A stretch of 40,736 bases of DNA from Planctomycetales bacterium (GTDB taxonomy: Bacteria > Planctomycetota > Planctomycetia > Pirellulales > Thermoguttaceae), in NCBI GenBank assembly GCA_007119795.1, contig SKOZ01000075.1, forward strand, positions 1-40,736, given 5' to 3'. Every line of letters begins with the position of its first letter. Position 1 is the stretch's first letter. Below, piece by piece: positions 7,915-16,508 of the stretch. The translations under genes were made by a program, and so were the position numbers. The notes under the pieces were generated by a model. It was not told where the DNA came from and did not search any database. It saw only the letters and a program-made list of their open reading frames with translations.

Positions 7915-9459
7915 CTAGGAATGGAGACTTGGTTGGCGGGTGTGCCAGTCGGTGGCGTTCTGGAACATCCACGCTCCACGGAAGAGCTGGTCCTCCTCCA
8001 GCGGAGGGGCCTGGAGATGGAGCCCGATGGGGAGTCCCCGCCCATCAAAGCCGCACGGGACCGAGATGCCGGCGATTCCGGCCAGGTTGGTTCCCACGGT
8101 ATACAGGTCGAGGAGGTAGATCGAGAGTGGGTCGTCGGCCTTCTCGCCGATGGGGAAAGCCGGCGTCGGGGCCAGAGGGCCGATGAGTAAGTCGACCTCG
8201 GCGAAGACGCGATCGAAGTCCTCGCGGATCAGGCGGCGGACCTGGAGGGCTTTCTTGTAATAGGCGTCGTAATACCCGGCACTCAGGGCATAGGTCCCCA
8301 GCATGATGCGGCGTTTGACCTCCGGTCCGAAACCCTCGGCCCGCGTCCGCCGGAAGAGCCGGACCAGGGGGGTGTCGAGCTCGTCGAGGGCGGCGGTATC
8401 GCCGGCGGCCTCGAGGGCCCTCCGCTCCTCGGCCAAGTCGCGGAGCATCGTCGCCTCATCGCTGCGGTAGCCGTAATGGACGCCGTCGTAGCGGGCCAGA
8501 TTGCTGGAGGCCTCGCAGGGGGCGATGATGTAATAGGCCGCCACGCCGAAGCGGCTGTGGGGGAGCGAGACCTCACGGATCGTGGCACCCAACCACCGGT
8601 AGACTTCGATGGCCTCGCGGACGGCTGCCTCGACTTGGGCATCGAGGCCGTCGCTGAAGTGTTCGCGAATCACCCCCAAGCGGAGCCCTTTCAACGGCTG
8701 GCGGACGGTCTCGCTCCATGGGGGAACCGGTTTGTCCAGCGAGGTCGAGTCCTGCGGATCGTGCCCGGCGATCGTCTCGAGCAGGAGCGCGGCGTCCTCA
8801 ACGGTGGTGGCCAGGGGGCCGATCTGGTCGAGGCTGCTGGCAAAGGCCACGAGCCCCAAACGACTCACGCGTCCGTAGGTCGGCTTCATCCCCACCACGC
8901 CACAGTGGCACGCCGGCTGGCGGATCGATCCACCGGTATCGCTGCCTATGGCCAGGGGGGCCAGCCGTGCTGCTACGGCTGCTGCCGATCCGCCGCTCGA
9001 GCCGCCGGCGATGCACGAGAGGTCCCACGGATTGCGGGTGAGGTGGAAAGCGGAGTTCTCGTTCGAGCTTCCCATGGCGAACTCGTCCATGTTCGTGCGA
9101 CCGAGCAGGACGGCGTCGGCAGCCCTGAGGCGGGCGATGACCGTGGCGTCGAACGGGGGCCGATAAGACTCCAGCATCCGCGAGGCGCAGGTCATCGGCT
9201 CGCCCGCGGCACAAAGGAGGTCCTTGACGGCGACCGGCAGCCCGGCCAGCCGTCCCAGGGGTTGGCCCGCGCGGCGCCGGGCATCGATTCGCTCGGCCTG
9301 GGCCAGGACTGCCTCGCGGTCGACGCGGAGGAAGGCGCCGATCGCCCGATCATCGTGGGCGATGCGGTCGAGGCAGCGCTCGGCCAGTGCGGCCGCTGTC
9401 AGGTCGCCCCTTTCCAGAAGGGCCAGAAGCTCATGGGCCGAGCGGTCGGAGAGCGACAT
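7915..9459 (-). CDS. gatA: Asp-tRNA(Asn)/Glu-tRNA(Gln) amidotransferase subunit A
   Basis: GatA is the glutaminase subunit of the GatCAB complex, which amidates misacylated Glu-tRNA(Gln) and/or Asp-tRNA(Asn). The 514-residue sequence has the amidase signature with the Ser-cis-Ser-Lys triad in the expected places: Lys79 in PVAVKDLL, Ser154 in AGGSSGGSAA and Ser178 in GSDTGGSIRQPA. The MDEFAMGSSNENSAF segment is diagnostic for GatA over other amidases. The length is slightly above the usual 485-500 through the C-terminal end. The gene follows gatC by 12 bases and is the last of rpmB-gatC-gatA; gatB is not in the window, so the complex is encoded at split loci. A palindromic repeat cluster begins right after the stop. 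Confidence 0.97.
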   Translation of the reverse strand: MSLSDRSAHELLALLERGDLTAAALAERCLDRIAHDDRAIGAFLRVDREAVLAQAERIDARRRAGQPLGRLAGLPVAVKDLLCAAGEPMTCASRMLESYRPPFDATVIARLRAADAVLLGRTNMDEFAMGSSNENSAFHLTRNPWDLSCIAGGSSGGSAAAVAARLAPLAIGSDTGGSIRQPACHCGVVGMKPTYGRVSRLGLVAFASSLDQIGPLATTVEDAALLLETIAGHDPQDSTSLDKPVPPWSETVRQPLKGLRLGVIREHFSDGLDAQVEAAVREAIEVYRWLGATIREVSLPHSRFGVAAYYIIAPCEASSNLARYDGVHYGYRSDEATMLRDLAEERRALEAAGDTAALDELDTPLVRLFRRTRAEGFGPEVKRRIMLGTYALSAGYYDAYYKKALQVRRLIREDFDRVFAEVDLLIGPLAPTPAFPIGEKADDPLSIYLLDLYTVGTNLAGIAGISVPCGFDGRGLPIGLHLQAPPLEEDQLFRGAWMFQNATDWHTRQPSLHS

Positions 9460-9471
9460 GGGACGGGGCCT

Positions 9472-9765
9472 CTAGGTCTCGCCGAGCACCGCGGGGACCC
9501 GGTAGCACTCCCCGTCGCGGCTCGGGGCATTGGCCAGGGCGGTCTCGCGGTCGAGGCTCCCGGCAACGACATCGGGGCGGAAGGCGCCGGCCACCTCAAG
9601 GGCATGTGCCATGGGCTCGACCCGGTCGGTATTCAACTCGGCGAGGACGCCCATGTAGTCGAGGACCTGGCCGAGCTGATCGGCCATCATGGCCACCTCG
9701 GTCTCCGAGAGGGAGAGGCGGGCCAGCAGGGCGACTTTGCGGACCTCTTCGCGCGAGATGCCCAT
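9472..9765 (-). CDS. gatC: Asp-tRNA(Asn)/Glu-tRNA(Gln) amidotransferase subunit C
   Basis: GatC is the small belt-like subunit that wraps between GatA and GatB and stabilises the amidotransferase. This 97-residue protein has the family layout: ISREEVRKVALLARLSLSE at the N-terminus, a helix with LGQVLDYMGVLAELNT, the conserved VEPMAHA, and a C-terminal RPDVVAGSLDRETALANAPSRDGECYRVPAVL. It starts at an ATG preceded by GGAG. It sits 39 bases after the rpmB stop and 12 bases before gatA, a normal gatC-gatA arrangement. Confidence 0.96.
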   Translation of the reverse strand: MGISREEVRKVALLARLSLSETEVAMMADQLGQVLDYMGVLAELNTDRVEPMAHALEVAGAFRPDVVAGSLDRETALANAPSRDGECYRVPAVLGET

Positions 9766-9804
9766 CGAGATCTTCTCCAGGCCGCGAGCCTTCGCCGCCA
9801 GAGG

Positions 9805-10086
9805 CTACTTGGCTGCCTTGGCTTCGTCGGCGGGGAGCTTGAAGGGGGCCTGACGAATCCGCTTCACGACGGCCCCGCTGCGGATGCACTGCGTGCAGAC
9901 CCGCACCTTCTTGTGGGTGCCGTTGGCCGTAGTCACGCGGACCTTCCGCAAATTGGGCCGGAACTGGCGGCGGGTAATGCCGGTGATCTTCGTCCCCACA
10001 CCACCGAGGTACTTGGCCCGACCGCGGTGCGTCACCCGATTGCCCGTTGCGGCCCGCTTGCCACAGACTTCACATTCCTGCGCCAT
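9805..10086 (-). CDS. rpmB: 50S ribosomal protein L28
   Basis: L28 is a small basic protein of the large ribosomal subunit. The 93-residue sequence begins MAQECEVCGKRAATGNRVTHRG, contains RRQFRPNLRKVRV and ends with VRVCTQCIRSGAVVKR. Two CxxC pairs (CEVC near residues 5-8 and CTQC near 64-67) make it the zinc-binding C+ form, which suggests a zinc-independent C- paralogue could exist elsewhere. The length is a little above the common 60-80 because of a lysine/alanine-rich tail. It leads the rpmB-gatC-gatA group. The 297 bases upstream (10087-10383) contain a 7-bp inverted repeat (10237-10243 with 10254-10260) but no promoter I would defend. Confidence 0.97.
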   Translation of the reverse strand: MAQECEVCGKRAATGNRVTHRGRAKYLGGVGTKITGITRRQFRPNLRKVRVTTANGTHKKVRVCTQCIRSGAVVKRIRQAPFKLPADEAKAAK

Positions 10087-10383
10087 CCGACTGATGTCCC
10101 TTGCTGCGGAGCCCGAAAGCTCTCCCTCATTGCAGACCGCGGCTAGCTACCACCAGGGCCCGAGACCGAGTTCCGAAACCCCAAATCTACCGCTATGCCG
10201 CCCGGCACGCAAGGGGGTTCCCGGCGGCGGGGGTGAGGCGATCGCGGTGCCGGGATCGCCGCTTCCTCGCTGTTGTGGGGGTGTGATGAAGGCCCCGAAA
10301 GGAAGCGGTGGTTCCCGTATTGGCGCGGAGCGCGCCCGCGGCCGGTACGGTCTTGCGCGGCACAGGACTTCGCCCGGGGCGCC

Positions 10384-11298
10384 TCAGGCGACCAGCTCTT
10401 CGAGGAAGCGGCGGGCGGTGCGGGCGTTGGCGATGGTCGTGGGGAGATCGCCGGGGGCCAGCGTTTCCACCACCAGCGGTCCGCCGGTGAGCCCCCCGGC
10501 GCGGAGGCGGGCAATCAGCTCGGGGAAGTCGACCTGGCCGCTGCCGGGATTGACGGCCACTTCGCGGGGGTGCTGGTAGTCCTTCACGCACATCCCGGTC
10601 ACCAGGCCGTCGACCGTGGGGGCGTCGTCGACGGGGTCCAGTTCGCCTTCCGAGTAGTAGTAGATGTTCCCCGGGTCGTACCAGATGGTGAAGTTCTCGT
10701 GGCCGACCCGCTCGACGGCCGCGCGGCACTGGGGGCCGGTGGCGTTGAGGCCGCCATGGGGTTTGAGCGCGATGCTCACCCCACACTCGGCGGCATAATC
10801 GCAGCATTCGGCGATCGCCTGGTAGTAGTCGTCGTAGTGGTCCTCGCGGGCCGTGCCACCGGCGAGGATCGAGGCGCAGCCGGCGGCCCGGCAGTTGTCG
10901 ATGAGCTTGCGCATGTGCTCGATGCCCGCCGCCAGCGACTGGCCCACCGGCGGCCCGCCGTAGTAGGTGCTTACGGTCTTCAATCCCCGCTCGCGGATCA
11001 TGTCGCCGATCTCGGCAGCCTGCTCTTCGGTCAGGTTGGGCAATGACACGGCCCCGCCGGGCAGAACGATGGACATGAGCCCGACGTAGCCGTAACCTGC
11101 CTCGGCAATCCCGTCCAAGGCGGCCGCGAACTCGAATTGTCCGAAGGGGCGCGTAAAACAGCCGATCTGCCAGGTCGCCTCGGCAGGTTCGGCGCCAAGG
11201 GTGCGTGGCGAAAGCCTCGGTGCGAGGGCAAGGCCGGCGGCAAGGGCGGCCGAACGGGAAAAGAAGTCGCGGCGGCGGATGGACGTCGAGTCGCTCAT
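10384..11298 (-). CDS. Tat-exported sugar phosphate isomerase/epimerase-like TIM-barrel protein
   Basis: The 304-residue product starts at an ATG preceded by GGAGAG; the open frame extends further upstream but that part is low-complexity and not protein-like. The N-terminus has a twin-arginine signal (RRRDFFSRSAALAAGLALAP), so the protein is folded in the cytoplasm and exported by Tat. The rest matches the xylose-isomerase-like TIM-barrel family (AP endonuclease 2 superfamily). It shows ALDGIAEAGYGYVGL, the ALKPHGGLNATG strand, FTIWYDPGNIYYYS, MCVKDYQH and a C-terminal GGPLVVETL, which would supply the Glu/Asp/His metal ligands. Planctomycetes have many such Tat-exported paralogues, probably in carbohydrate breakdown. 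The actual sugar is unknown. It is a monocistronic gene, divergent from the DUF1559 gene. Confidence 0.88.
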   Translation of the reverse strand: MSDSTSIRRRDFFSRSAALAAGLALAPRLSPRTLGAEPAEATWQIGCFTRPFGQFEFAAALDGIAEAGYGYVGLMSIVLPGGAVSLPNLTEEQAAEIGDMIRERGLKTVSTYYGGPPVGQSLAAGIEHMRKLIDNCRAAGCASILAGGTAREDHYDDYYQAIAECCDYAAECGVSIALKPHGGLNATGPQCRAAVERVGHENFTIWYDPGNIYYYSEGELDPVDDAPTVDGLVTGMCVKDYQHPREVAVNPGSGQVDFPELIARLRAGGLTGGPLVVETLAPGDLPTTIANARTARRFLEELVA

Positions 11299-11878
11299 GG
11301 TGAAATCTCTCCGGGAGGTGCCGAGGATCGGGGCGTGACAACGGGAGCGTCCGAGCGTGGCGCTCGGCTGCGCCGCCGGCAGCGGCAGGCCCATTGTACC
11401 ATGGCCCGCGGGCAGCGCCGCACCGGGCGGCCGAAGGGATGGCCGGCGCGCGAAGGCAGGCCGGGACCTCCACGAGCCAAGTGTATCCTTATTGCCCGCG
11501 GCTCCCGCCGGCAAAATCGGCTTTACCTCGGTGCTGGAGATCCGGCTTCCCGGCCGGTTCCAAGGGGAGCCGCTCACGGCCGCGCACTGCCAGCGGCCAG
11601 CTCGAGCCTATCCTGCCCCCCCGAAAGGGGCGCTACTCACAAATTGGCCGCCAAGCTATATTGTGAATCCCCACCGGGCAAATTAGAATGCAAGGTGGGC
11701 TTTGTACCGCTCGCCCGGGCCTGGCTTCCTGGCTTCGCCGAAGCTTCTGCTTCTGCGGGGGCGATGGCGTTCGGGTTCGAATGGGCAGCGGGGCAGTGCA
11801 GAGAATTGGCATCGGAGAAGAGGTCTCGTTTAGCGTCGGTTCCTGTTTTCTTGTCTCGGTTAATCAGGAGATCTTCGT
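11299..11878. other. Intergenic region between divergent genes
   Basis: These 580 bases separate the divergent isomerase-like and DUF1559 genes. I see no credible gene: the open frames are proline/arginine-rich shadows. A TATATT at about 11656-11661 is the only AT-rich patch and may be part of a plus-strand promoter, without a convincing -35. AGGAG sits nine bases before the DUF1559 ATG. Promoters for both genes must lie here. Confidence 0.5.
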
Positions 11879-12994
11879 ATGCCCTCCCCAACGACCGGAA
11901 GGTCGGCTGCCGGCTACTGCCGGCGGGCCTTCACCCTCGTGGAGCTGCTGGTGGTCATCGCCATCATCGGCATCCTCGTCGCCCTCTTGCTCCCGGCGGT
12001 CCAGGCCGCCCGCGAGGCGGCACGGCGCTCGAACTGCTCCAGCAACTTGAGGCAGTTGGCCATCGCCTGCCACAACTTCCACGACGTCCACAACGAGTTC
12101 CCCTCGGCGATCCGCCAGAAGCTCTGGCGGCGGCCGTCCGATGGGGAGTTCAATGTCGAAGGTAGGGACCGCTGGAGCTACCTCACCGTGCTGCTGCCCT
12201 TCATGGAGCAGCAGCCCCTTTATGATGAGCTGGCCGACTCCCACATCGGCTACGAACGTCCCTGGCACAACACGCCGGTTACGCAGACGCGGATCGATAC
12301 GATCATCTGCCCCTCCGATCGTTCGGGGAGGATCGAACTTCCCGGCAACGGCGGCAAGACGCCCACCAGCTACCACGCGAACCGCGGCGACATGTGGCTC
12401 TCGCACACGGCGCACGAATGCCGTGGCGTGTTCGGCAGCGGCCAGCACCTCGTCCACAGTATGGCGACGGTTACCGACGGGACGAGCAACACCTTCCTGC
12501 TCTCGGAGGTGAAGATCGGCGTCCGTGGCACCCGCCGGGTCACGGAGGCATTTGCCAACGATGTCAACCATGGCGGTTGGGGAAACTACTCCCCGCCGAG
12601 CATCTGCACGGCGCGCGTCGGCCCCGGCAACGAGCTGACGGGCGCCATCCAAGGCCCCGGTTGGCTGGCGGGTTGGCGCTGGGGCGATGCCCACTCGATT
12701 TACACGCAGTGGCACGCGGTGCTGCCGCCCAACGGTCCGAGCTGCGGCAACAACGGCGAGAATTGGGCCCTGGTGACCGCCAGCAGCTACCATCCCGGTG
12801 GGGTGAACGTAGCGATGGTCGACGGCTCGGTCCGCTTCGTCAGCGAGACCGTCGATGCCGGCGACCCCACGCTCAACGAGCGGGACGTTGCCATGGATCC
12901 GAGCCGGCCCCAGGATTACCAGGGGCCCTCGTTGCGAGGCATCTGGGGTGCGATGGCTACGTCCTCCGGCAACGAGACGGTCGCGCTGCCGTAG
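11879..12994 (+). CDS. DUF1559 pseudopilin-like secreted protein
   Basis: This 371-residue protein has a type IV prepilin-like N-terminus: CRRAFTLVELLVVIAIIGILVALLLPAVQAAREAARR, with cleavage expected before Phe18 and the conserved Glu at mature position 5. The residue before the cut is alanine, where glycine is usual. The DUF1559 body follows (SNLRQLAIACHNFHDVHNEFPSA, DGTSNTFLLSEV) and near the C-terminus there is an exact H-X9-DG motif (HPGGVNVAMVDG). The family is hugely expanded in planctomycetes and is thought to form pseudopilin-like surface or periplasmic structures processed by prepilin peptidase; no member has a precise assigned role that I know of. The ATG at 11879 is chosen because AGGAG lies at the right distance. 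A lipoprotein gene follows after 124 bases, the usual partner. Confidence 0.93.
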   Translation: MPSPTTGRSAAGYCRRAFTLVELLVVIAIIGILVALLLPAVQAAREAARRSNCSSNLRQLAIACHNFHDVHNEFPSAIRQKLWRRPSDGEFNVEGRDRWSYLTVLLPFMEQQPLYDELADSHIGYERPWHNTPVTQTRIDTIICPSDRSGRIELPGNGGKTPTSYHANRGDMWLSHTAHECRGVFGSGQHLVHSMATVTDGTSNTFLLSEVKIGVRGTRRVTEAFANDVNHGGWGNYSPPSICTARVGPGNELTGAIQGPGWLAGWRWGDAHSIYTQWHAVLPPNGPSCGNNGENWALVTASSYHPGGVNVAMVDGSVRFVSETVDAGDPTLNERDVAMDPSRPQDYQGPSLRGIWGAMATSSGNETVALP

Positions 12995-13118
12995 GTTGCG
13001 CCACAAGTTGGCATTCTGGATCGCGAGGGCCCCGGCGCGGCGGAGCACCGCCCGCCGGGATCCCTCCGCCGATCCTCGGGTTGTTTCTCGGCCTTTTCGC
13101 TGCCCGATAGGAAGAGCA

Positions 13119-13610
13119 ATGTACCGATCGATCTTTCTCGTGGTGATGGTGTCTTTGTGCCTGCCCCTGACCGGCTGCGGGGACGGGACGACCTTGCAAA
13201 CCGAGCTCGTCGAGGGCGTGGTCACCGTAGATGGCGTTCCCGTCCCGGAGGCGACGGTAACGTTTATCCCCGTCACGGAGGGCGAGGGGACGCCGGCCAC
13301 CGGTTACACGGACGAAAACGGCGTCTACCGGCTCACCGCACAGATCACCGGGGAAGTGCAGGCCCCCATTCAAGGCGGCACGACTCCCGGGGAGTATTAT
13401 GTGGGCGTGGTCAAGTCGATTGTGGAGGTCCCCCTGTCGCCGGAGCAGGCGGAAGAGCTGGGGGTGCCCTACCAACCCGTTGACGAGTACGCTCCCATGG
13501 AAGTGGAGCACGTGGTGCCGCAGCGTTACAATGACCCGCGCACCTCGGATCTTCGGGTTACCGTAGAGCCGGGGAGAAACAATATTCCCCTGGAGTTGAG
13601 CTCGAACTGA
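13119..13610 (+). CDS. Small lipoprotein with transthyretin/carboxypeptidase-regulatory-like fold
   Basis: The 163-residue product begins with a lipoprotein signal, MYRSIFLVVMVSLCLPLTGC, with lipobox LTGC and modified Cys20. The mature part, VEGVVTVDGVPVPEATVTFIP followed by ATGYTDENGVYRLTA, is the beta-sandwich pattern of the carboxypeptidase regulatory-like/transthyretin-like family. A PGEYYVGV strand follows, and the C-terminal strand is DLRVTVEPGRNNIPLEL. Such proteins are common directly downstream of DUF1559 genes in planctomycetes, and the pair probably acts together at the membrane; this is inference from neighbourhood. The ATG at 13119 follows AGGAAGAG and is the only start that places the lipobox correctly. 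No clear terminator follows. Confidence 0.87.
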   Translation: MYRSIFLVVMVSLCLPLTGCGDGTTLQTELVEGVVTVDGVPVPEATVTFIPVTEGEGTPATGYTDENGVYRLTAQITGEVQAPIQGGTTPGEYYVGVVKSIVEVPLSPEQAEELGVPYQPVDEYAPMEVEHVVPQRYNDPRTSDLRVTVEPGRNNIPLELSSN

Positions 13611-13730
13611 GCTTTTTCCTTCTCCGGCAACGGGACGGTCCAATTGCCGTAGCGCGTTCCCATCCTTGCCGTGCTTTGCGGAGCGTGGTATCGTCTGATA
13701 CTGCTATTCCAGGCACGTCAAGGAGAACCC

Positions 13731-16406
13731 ATGACGCTCCGCACCGCATTGGCTCTCGCCCTCTTGGCCACGTCGTGGCTATGGGGGCTGCATTACTATG
13801 AACCGGCCCGCGCGCTCCCCTGGGTGGCCGCGTGGGTTGCGGCGACGCTCCTTCTGGCTGGCAGCATGGATCTTTTTCCCCATCGCCGCCCCGCTGCGGT
13901 GATGGCGGTGCTGCTCGTCCCCGTCGCCTGGTGGATGCCCTGGCCCTTCAAGGTCATGGTGGTGCTCCTCTTGGGGGGAATGATGCTCGCGCTCCTGCCG
14001 CTGGCCCGCCGCTGGCCGCGGCGGCTCGCCGGCGGCGCCCTGGCGGCGGGGGCGGTGCTCTTCGTCCAGGCCGTGGTGCTGGAGATCTACGCCGCAGGGA
14101 CGAGCTACAACCACGACCTGCCCGCCGCGGCGGGCCACGGGCTGGCGGGGCTGGTGGGGCTTCTGGGGGTTGAGTCCGTGTACAACGGGACGGACGTGGC
14201 CGTCCGCTCGCTGGGGCAGGTCTACCGTTTTGCGCCTACCTGGGGTCTGCTGCTCGATCCCGTCTCGCTGGTCTTCTTCGTCGGTGCCCTGGCCGCACTG
14301 GGGTTGGAATGCCTTCGCCTGCCGTCCGGCGCCCGCCGCGCGGCCTGGTTCGCCGCCGCAGGGCGGTTGGCGATGGTGCTGCTCGTCTGGATGCCGCTGC
14401 GGGCGGCGTTGCTGCTGGGACTGTACCTGAACCGCATGGCGGGGGCCGACGAGGTGGCCCTGATGAGCGGCGGCAACCAGTTCGTGAGCGTGTGGGTCCA
14501 TTTCCTATGCCTAGGGGGCCTGGCGGTGCTGACCGTCTGGTGGGTGCCGAGCATGGATCGGCTCGGGGGGCCGGTCCCGGCTCCCGCCCGTTCGATCCCC
14601 ATCCGCACGGCACCCGACCGGCGGCGAACGCCACGCGCCTCGGCGGCGGCCATGGGCGTCACCGCCGAGGGCGCCGGCTGGACGAGGCGTCTCCCCTGGC
14701 AGCCGGCCCTCGTGCCATCGGCCCTGCTGGTGGGGTTGGCGGCGGCCGTCCTCACCACGAGCTATTACTGGGACCCGGTCGGTCGGCGCAAGGAAGGCCG
14801 GGTCATGGTCGTGGAGCGGCATTCGGAGTGGGAGCCGACCACGCGCCCCTACGACACCACCTGGTACGGCGAGGACTCAGGCTACAACTACGCGGCGATC
14901 TACGACTACTCGTCGCACTACTACACGGCTTCGCAACTCCTCGAGGACGACGTAATCCACGAGTCCCGGCTCGCCGAGTGCGACGTGCTGATCATCAAGA
15001 CGCCCACCGCCCGCTACAGCCCGCGCGAGGTCGAGGCGGTCGTCCGCTTCGTGGAGAACGGCGGGGGACTTCTCCTCATCGGCGACCACAACAACGTCAT
15101 GGACATGGGGACCTACCTGAACGACATCGTCCGCAACTTCGGCTTCGCCTTCCGCCACGACGCCCTTTACTGCGTGGGCTCCGCCTACTTGCAGCCCTAT
15201 CCTCTGCCGCTGGTGCCCCACCCGGCCATCCGCCACCTGCCGCCGATGAACTACGCGGTGGCCAACTCCATCGAGCCGGGCCGCAGTTGGGGGCGCACCG
15301 TGATGCGAGGGACCGGGCTGTGGAACCTGCCCCCCGGATACCACCTTTCCAACTACTTTCCCGAAGCGGCCTACCTGCCCGAAATGCGCTATGGGGCCTT
15401 CGTGCAGACGTGGGCGGCCCGCTACGGCCGCGGGCGGGTGGTCGCCTTCACCGATTCGACGATCTTTTCCAACTTCTGCACCTTTCAGCCCGGGAAAGCG
15501 GAATTGTGGATGGGGATGGTCGAGTGGCTCAACCACGGCGACCGTCTCGGCGACCCCCGCCGCCTCCTCTTCGTGCTCGGGTTGATCCCCCTGGCGGCGG
15601 GCGTCGCGCTGGTCCCCGTCTCCGGGCGGCGGCAGCGCGACGGCTGGCTGCTGGCCGCCACGGCCGGCCTGCTCGGCTGGACGCTTGCCGGGATGGCGAT
15701 CTACCAGGCGAGCGCCTGGGCCATCCCCGAGCCGGAGCAGCAACGCCCCATGACCCGCATCGTCGTCGACCGTACCGTCTCGCAGGCCCCGCTCCTGGAA
15801 GGGGCTTTTTCCGAAGTCCCGGACGGCAGCGGATACGGCGTCATGGAGGCCTGGATCGGACGGCTGGGCTACTTCCCCACGCGCCGCGAGGGGCGCGAGG
15901 CCTTTTCGGGTGATGCCCTGGTGATCATCACCCCCACCCTGTCGGTCAGCGACGAATACCTCGACGGACTTCTCGACTACGTGGAGGGTGGCGGCCGGGT
16001 CCTGGTGATCGACGCCCCCGGCAACCGGGGCACCACGGCAAACAGCCTCCTTTGGCCCTTCGGCATGGCGATCCGCCATCGCGCGGTTCGCGAGGGGGAA
16101 CTCACTCTGGACGAGGGTTGGCCCGACCTCGGCACTGCCTCGAGCGGTGAGGTCGTCGGCGGCGATCCCTTGGCCCACGTGGCCGACGTGCCCGCGGCGG
16201 CCCGCATCGACTACGGCCGGGGTGCCGTCCTCGCCGTGGGGTTCGGGGCGCTTTTCACTGACGAGAGTTTCGGCGGGGCCTGGTCGGCTTCTCCCGACGA
16301 GGCCACCCTCCTCCGCTACGAGGTCTTCTACGCCCTCATGCGCCACCTCGTTGAGGATGCGCCCATCGTTCCGGTCCGGCCGGAGATCGAGAGTGCCGCA
16401 GAATGA
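13731..16406 (+). CDS. Polytopic membrane protein: exosortase-like N-terminal half with two GATase-like (DUF4350-type) domains
   Basis: The 891-residue protein starts at an ATG preceded by AAGGAG. Residues 1-275 hold about seven to eight membrane segments. Their order resembles exosortase/archaeosortase (EpsH family): GLAGLVGLLGVESVYNG, then a conserved-looking VYRFAPTWGLLLDPVSLVFF, then LVWMPLRAALLLGLYLNRM (Arg224, Asn234, Arg235), then VSVWVHF with His257. Where exosortases have the catalytic Cys-Ser-Gly this protein has PTWG (169-172), so the protease cysteine appears lost. Residues about 356-603 form a soluble class-I-glutamine-amidotransferase-like domain (CDVLIIKTPTARYSPREVEAVVRF, GGGLLLIGDHNNV). 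Two membrane segments follow and a second similar domain spans about 673-880 (GDALVIITPT, GGRVLVIDAPGN). No catalytic Cys-His-Glu triad is apparent. It is probably an envelope protein; the exosortase link is my inference and a simple membrane-anchored DUF4350 protein is the alternative. Confidence 0.65.
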   Translation: MTLRTALALALLATSWLWGLHYYEPARALPWVAAWVAATLLLAGSMDLFPHRRPAAVMAVLLVPVAWWMPWPFKVMVVLLLGGMMLALLPLARRWPRRLAGGALAAGAVLFVQAVVLEIYAAGTSYNHDLPAAAGHGLAGLVGLLGVESVYNGTDVAVRSLGQVYRFAPTWGLLLDPVSLVFFVGALAALGLECLRLPSGARRAAWFAAAGRLAMVLLVWMPLRAALLLGLYLNRMAGADEVALMSGGNQFVSVWVHFLCLGGLAVLTVWWVPSMDRLGGPVPAPARSIPIRTAPDRRRTPRASAAAMGVTAEGAGWTRRLPWQPALVPSALLVGLAAAVLTTSYYWDPVGRRKEGRVMVVERHSEWEPTTRPYDTTWYGEDSGYNYAAIYDYSSHYYTASQLLEDDVIHESRLAECDVLIIKTPTARYSPREVEAVVRFVENGGGLLLIGDHNNVMDMGTYLNDIVRNFGFAFRHDALYCVGSAYLQPYPLPLVPHPAIRHLPPMNYAVANSIEPGRSWGRTVMRGTGLWNLPPGYHLSNYFPEAAYLPEMRYGAFVQTWAARYGRGRVVAFTDSTIFSNFCTFQPGKAELWMGMVEWLNHGDRLGDPRRLLFVLGLIPLAAGVALVPVSGRRQRDGWLLAATAGLLGWTLAGMAIYQASAWAIPEPEQQRPMTRIVVDRTVSQAPLLEGAFSEVPDGSGYGVMEAWIGRLGYFPTRREGREAFSGDALVIITPTLSVSDEYLDGLLDYVEGGGRVLVIDAPGNRGTTANSLLWPFGMAIRHRAVREGELTLDEGWPDLGTASSGEVVGGDPLAHVADVPAAARIDYGRGAVLAVGFGALFTDESFGGAWSASPDEATLLRYEVFYALMRHLVEDAPIVPVRPEIESAAE

Positions 16407-16433
16407 AGCGGGCGGGCCGAGCTTTTCCGCTTC
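16405..16433. terminator. Possible hairpin at the end of the membrane protein gene
   Basis: GAAGCGG at 16405-16411 pairs with CCGCTTC at 16427-16433 over seven bases, starting at the stop codon of the large membrane protein gene. The loop contains CTTTT but no U tract follows the stem, so it is only a weak terminator candidate between convergent genes. Confidence 0.3.
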
Positions 16434-16508
16434 GCCCGGCTCCAGTGAAGACGGGCCCGGCTGCGGCGCTCCGAACTGCCGTGCGGCTGGGGCGACGGCC
16501 CGGCGCGC

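Noticed and set aside
10193..11473. A 426-residue minus-strand frame overlapping the Tat-exported TIM-barrel gene
   Set aside because: It runs in a different frame over a gene with a Tat signal and TIM-barrel motifs and is arginine/proline-rich noise.
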